DNA from: DASQJL01 sp035689165
GTDB taxonomy: Bacteria; Eisenbacteria; RBG-16-71-46; SZUA-252
Assembly: GCA_035689165.1 (NCBI GenBank)
Contig: DASSLZ010000074.1
Location: 1-8,631, forward strand
Length of the DNA stretch: 8,631 nt
Direction of reading: 5' to 3'
Shown here one piece after another: positions 6,087 through 8,631 of this stretch. Below the pieces are notes generated by a model. That model did no database searches. It was not told the DNA's origin and saw nothing but the letters and a program-made list of their open reading frames with translations. The stretch's first letter is position 1; each line of letters starts with the position of its first letter. The position numbers and the translations under genes were made by a program.

Positions 6087-8378
6087 TCAGTCCTTCAATC
6101 CCAGCTTCTCGAGGAAGACGTCCCACCGGGGATCGCCGTGGAGCGAGCGGAGGTGAGGGCTGGGCTTGACGTCCGCGAGGCCCGGGTCGCGCTGCGCGAA
6201 GGCGCGCTCGAGCCAGTCGAACGCCGCGTCGGCCTCGCCGCGGGCTCCATGGACCTCGGCGATCTGACAGGCGCTCTCGGTCCCGTGTTTCTCGATCAGC
6301 TCCCGAAGCGCCTCGTCCGATTGGACCCGGCGTCCCATGGCGTGGTACAGGATGGCCAGCCCGCGCAGGCGGGCCCACTCCAGCGGCTCGCGCATCGTCT
6401 CCGCCACGGCCTCATCCAGACGTCCCTGGGCCGCCAGGGCGAACGCGAGGGAAGCCCGCGTCGCGGCCCTGGCCGGCGCGAGCTCCAGAGAATTCCGAAA
6501 CGCCGCCTCCGCTTCCACGAAGCGGTCGCCGGCGAGCAGCGTGTTTCCGAGGTTGTGGTACGCGCCCCCGCTGAGAGGGTTCTGCTCGAAGGCCTGGCGT
6601 TCGAGTCGAATCGCCTCCTCCAGGCGGCCCTCCGCCTTGGCGAGCACGCCGGCGACCCGGAGCACCCGGGCGCTCCCGGGCGCGAGCTCCAGCGCGCGGT
6701 GGATGGAGGCCCTCGCACGCCCCCAGTTCAGATCGGACATCTGGATCCATCCCAACGCCGCGTGCCCCTCCGGTAGATCGGGCTCCAGCGCGAGCGAGCG
6801 TTCGGCCGCCTCCCGGGCGCGTCGATAGCCTTCCTCGATCGGGCACCAGCTCAAGTCGGCCTCTCGGGACTGCGCCGCGCTCAACTCGGCCCATGCCAGC
6901 GCGAAATCCGGCTCGAGGGCGACGGCCTGCTTCAGGTAGTCGATCGCCTTCGCCGTGTCGGCACGGGTGGTCCGATCCATGAAGTGCCGTCCATGGAGAT
7001 AGAGACGGTGCGCCTCGGGATTCGCGCCGCGCCCCCGGGCGGCCAGGGCGACGTCCGCCTTCGCGCGCCCGCTCGCGCCCGAGTCGGGCGCCTCGCCCAA
7101 CAGGGTCGTGCGGAGCTCCTTCACCACGGCCTGAGCGATGTCGTCCTGCACGGCGAAGATGTCGTCGAGCGTTCGATCGTACGTCCCGGACCAGAGGTGA
7201 TATCCGTTCGATACCTGGACCAGCTGCACCGCGATTCGAATCCGAGTCCCGGCCTTGCGCACGCTTCCTTCCAGCACCGTGGCGACTCGAAGCGCGCGTC
7301 CCACTTCGGCGATGGTGGTGTCCTTGCCCTTGAAGTGGAACGCCGAAGTGCGCGCGGCCACGCGCAGGCCCCGGATCTTCGCGAGGACGTTCAGGAGCTC
7401 ATCCGCGAGGCCGTCGGAGAAGTATTCGTCCTCGGGATCGGCACTTCGATTCACGAACGGAAGGACCGCGATCGAGGCGGCCCCGCCGGGCGGGCGCGGC
7501 TCGGAGGCCGGGTGCTCCAGTTCGCGCCGGATCCGCCGGAGCTCGTTGCGGACGTCCACCGCCGTCGAGCGGTCCCGGGGATTCTTCTCCAGGCATCGGT
7601 CCACGACGCGCTCCAGATCGACCGGGAGATCCGGCCGGGCGTGGGTGAGCGGCTCCGCCCGATCCCGAAGGATGGACGACATCACGTCCGCCGAAGTGGC
7701 CCCGGTGAACGGCCGGCGACCGGTCGCCAGCTCGTGGAGGAGGATCCCCATCGCGAAGAGATCGGCCCGAGCGTCGACGGCGACGCCTCGGATCTGCTCC
7801 GGAGCCATGTAAGGGATCGTGCCGAGGAGCGGCCCCGTGGCGGAGCTGGGGGAATCCACGGTCTCGGCGACGGCATCGCCGACGACGGACGTGTCGGTCC
7901 ACGCAACCTTGGCCAGCCCGAAATCCAGGACCTTCACGCGCCCGTCGGCGGTGACCATCACGTTGCCCGGTTTGAGGTCGCGATGGATGACCCCGGATCC
8001 GTGCGCGGCAACCAGCGCATCGGCGAGGGGAATGCCGAGATCGAGAATTTGCGGAAGGGGGAGCCCGCCGGGGGGGATCAGATCGGCGAGGGTCCGGCCC
8101 TCGACGAGCTCCATGGTGAGGAAGCGGATGCCGCCCTCGTCCTCGATGGAGAAGAGGGTGACGATGTTGGGGTGATTGAGCAGCGCGACCGTGCGCGCTT
8201 CACGCTCGAATCGGGCGAGACGATCGGGGGATGAGGCGACTTCCGGCGGCAGCACCTTCACCGCCACGCTGCGGCCCAGGCGCAGATCCTTCGCCCGGTA
8301 GACTTCGCCCATGCCGCCGGCTCCAAGCGGCCCCAGGATCTCGTACATACCAAGTCGAGTCTTGGGGGAAAGCGCCAT
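6087..8378 (-). CDS. Serine/threonine protein kinase with TolB_N-like domain and TPR repeats
   Basis: A 763-residue protein with three parts. Residues ~11-285 are a complete Hanks-type kinase: glycine loop GAGGMGEVY (19-27), VAVK lysine 41, helix-C Glu ~60, HRDLKPGN (132-139, catalytic Asp134), DFG (152-154), APE (192-194). The activation segment is long and rich in Ser/Thr (159-186), likely phosphorylation sites. Residues ~301-425 are a TolB amino-terminal-like domain of the COG5616 type (SIAVLPFVNRSADPEDEYFS, VLEGSVRKAGTRIRIAVQLV, LWSGTYDRTLDDIFAVQDDI). Residues ~455-725 are TPR-like helical repeats, including AYHNLGNTLLAGDRFVEAEA, ending in DPRWDVFLEKLGL. There is no transmembrane segment after the kinase, unlike PknB, so it is probably cytoplasmic, sensing through protein or ligand contacts. 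The start at 8378 has AGGAG only three bases upstream; Met11 just before the kinase core is an alternative. Target and signal are unknown. Confidence 0.95.
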   Translation of the reverse strand: MALSPKTRLGMYEILGPLGAGGMGEVYRAKDLRLGRSVAVKVLPPEVASSPDRLARFEREARTVALLNHPNIVTLFSIEDEGGIRFLTMELVEGRTLADLIPPGGLPLPQILDLGIPLADALVAAHGSGVIHRDLKPGNVMVTADGRVKVLDFGLAKVAWTDTSVVGDAVAETVDSPSSATGPLLGTIPYMAPEQIRGVAVDARADLFAMGILLHELATGRRPFTGATSADVMSSILRDRAEPLTHARPDLPVDLERVVDRCLEKNPRDRSTAVDVRNELRRIRRELEHPASEPRPPGGAASIAVLPFVNRSADPEDEYFSDGLADELLNVLAKIRGLRVAARTSAFHFKGKDTTIAEVGRALRVATVLEGSVRKAGTRIRIAVQLVQVSNGYHLWSGTYDRTLDDIFAVQDDIAQAVVKELRTTLLGEAPDSGASGRAKADVALAARGRGANPEAHRLYLHGRHFMDRTTRADTAKAIDYLKQAVALEPDFALAWAELSAAQSREADLSWCPIEEGYRRAREAAERSLALEPDLPEGHAALGWIQMSDLNWGRARASIHRALELAPGSARVLRVAGVLAKAEGRLEEAIRLERQAFEQNPLSGGAYHNLGNTLLAGDRFVEAEAAFRNSLELAPARAATRASLAFALAAQGRLDEAVAETMREPLEWARLRGLAILYHAMGRRVQSDEALRELIEKHGTESACQIAEVHGARGEADAAFDWLERAFAQRDPGLADVKPSPHLRSLHGDPRWDVFLEKLGLKD

Positions 8379-8422
8379 CGGCTCCTAGCTTAGACGCCGG
8401 GCGGTACGGATGTCTCCATATG

Positions 8423-8428
8423 ATTATC
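8423..8428 (-). promoter_or_regulatory. Candidate -10 element for the kinase gene
   Basis: On the minus strand this reads GATAAT, a five-of-six match to TATAAT, in the only A/T-rich patch of the kinase upstream region. It lies 44 bases before the ATG. No matching -35 hexamer is seen, so support is weak. Confidence 0.25.
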
Positions 8429-8445
8429 CGCCCGCCCGAGCGCCG

Positions 8446-8462
8446 AGATGCGGTCCGCATCT
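8446..8462. repeat. Perfect 17-bp inverted repeat upstream of the kinase gene
   Basis: AGATGCGG-T-CCGCATCT has two perfect 8-bp arms around one base. It lies 11 bases after the stop of the partial minus-strand gene at the window end and 67 bases before the kinase start. It could be a terminator stem for the former or an operator for the latter. There is no T-tract downstream on the minus strand, which favours a protein-binding site or a rho-independent-like stem of non-classical form. Confidence 0.45.
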
Positions 8463-8473
8463 TCCGCCCTATT

Positions 8474-8629
8474 TCAGCTTAGGGGGCTCACCGGCTTCCC
8501 GACCGACTTCTCCCAGTTGACGAACAGAAACCCACCCGGGGAATCGAGCGGCGGCCCGTCCGGCGCCGCCGTCACCTGAAGCTGAAGCTCCTCGACGGGT
8601 CGATCGGTGCAGTCCCAGCAGTCCAGCGC
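8474..8629 (-). CDS. C-terminal end of an unrecognised protein, truncated by window edge
   Basis: The minus strand reads without interruption from the window edge for 51 codons to a TGA at 8474-8476. The translation begins ALDCWDCTDRPVEELQLQV and ends in FVNWEKSVGKPVSPLS. Codon third positions are strongly G/C (for example CTG, GAC, TGC, CAG, GTG, GCG), as in the neighbouring genes. The other minus frames give either an early stop or arginine/glycine/alanine-rich noise. Two close cysteines (CWDC) form a CxxC that could bind metal or be redox-active. No family is recognised from so short a piece. The gene would run in the same direction as the kinase gene, 95 bases upstream of it. Confidence 0.5.
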   Translation of the reverse strand, partial: ALDCWDCTDRPVEELQLQVTAAPDGPPLDSPGGFLFVNWEKSVGKPVSPLS

Positions 8630-8631
8630 CC

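Noticed and set aside
6984..8234. 416-codon plus-strand open frame opposite the kinase
   Set aside because: Arg/Gly/Glu/Asp-rich antisense of conserved kinase motifs; no domain and no ribosome-binding site.
1..8631. Search for a defence, mobile or CRISPR system
   Set aside because: No transposase, integrase, repeat array, tRNA, nuclease or toxin-antitoxin pair could be found in any frame; the gene content does not form such a system.

Overview
The window is about 8.6 kb of dense, GC-rich bacterial DNA with strong G/C preference at third codon positions. It has five recognisable protein genes or gene remnants and the tail of a sixth. A secreted protein ending in a FlgD/Por-like Ig sorting-type domain, a TolB-type PD40 propeller, an M16 protease and a kinase-TolB_N-TPR protein together resemble genomes of uncultured FCB-related or soil lineages such as Candidatus Eisenbacteria. 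This placement is inferred from protein style only; no rRNA or marker gene is present.

Layout. (1) 2-2056, plus: the C-terminal two thirds of a two-repeat M16 (insulinase-like) zinc protease, whose 5' end lies outside the window. (2) 2088-3359, minus, convergent with it: an exported protein with a signal peptide, an Ig-like domain and a C-terminal FlgD-like domain. (3) 3360-3547: a divergent intergenic region holding a 13-bp palindrome and a tandem 11-bp repeat. (4) 3548-4313, plus: an exported TolB/PD40 beta-propeller gene whose reading frame is broken twice, so it is a pseudogene or a mis-sequenced gene. (5) 4346-5578, plus: kynureninase, with every catalytic landmark but no ATG/GTG/TTG where the family starts; an ACG sits correctly behind a Shine-Dalgarno sequence. 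(6) 5575-6045, plus: a small VOC/PhnB-type protein that overlaps the kynureninase stop codon in an ATGA junction. (7) 6087-8378, minus: a soluble Ser/Thr protein kinase fused to a TolB_N (COG5616-type) domain and TPR repeats. (8) 8379-8473: the kinase upstream region with a perfect 17-bp inverted repeat. (9) 8474-8629, minus: the C-terminal end of an unrecognised protein.

How the genes relate. The only clear functional unit is the kynureninase-VOC pair, which is translationally coupled. Kynureninase cleaves kynurenine or 3-hydroxykynurenine to (hydroxy)anthranilate and alanine; no other tryptophan-catabolism gene is visible. The other genes look like housekeeping or accessory cell-envelope and signalling functions with no evident shared pathway. 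I see no phage, IS element, CRISPR array, RNA gene or defence system, and no convincing undescribed multi-gene system. The most unusual stretch is roughly 3.63-4.35 kb, where two frame breaks and a lost start codon cluster.
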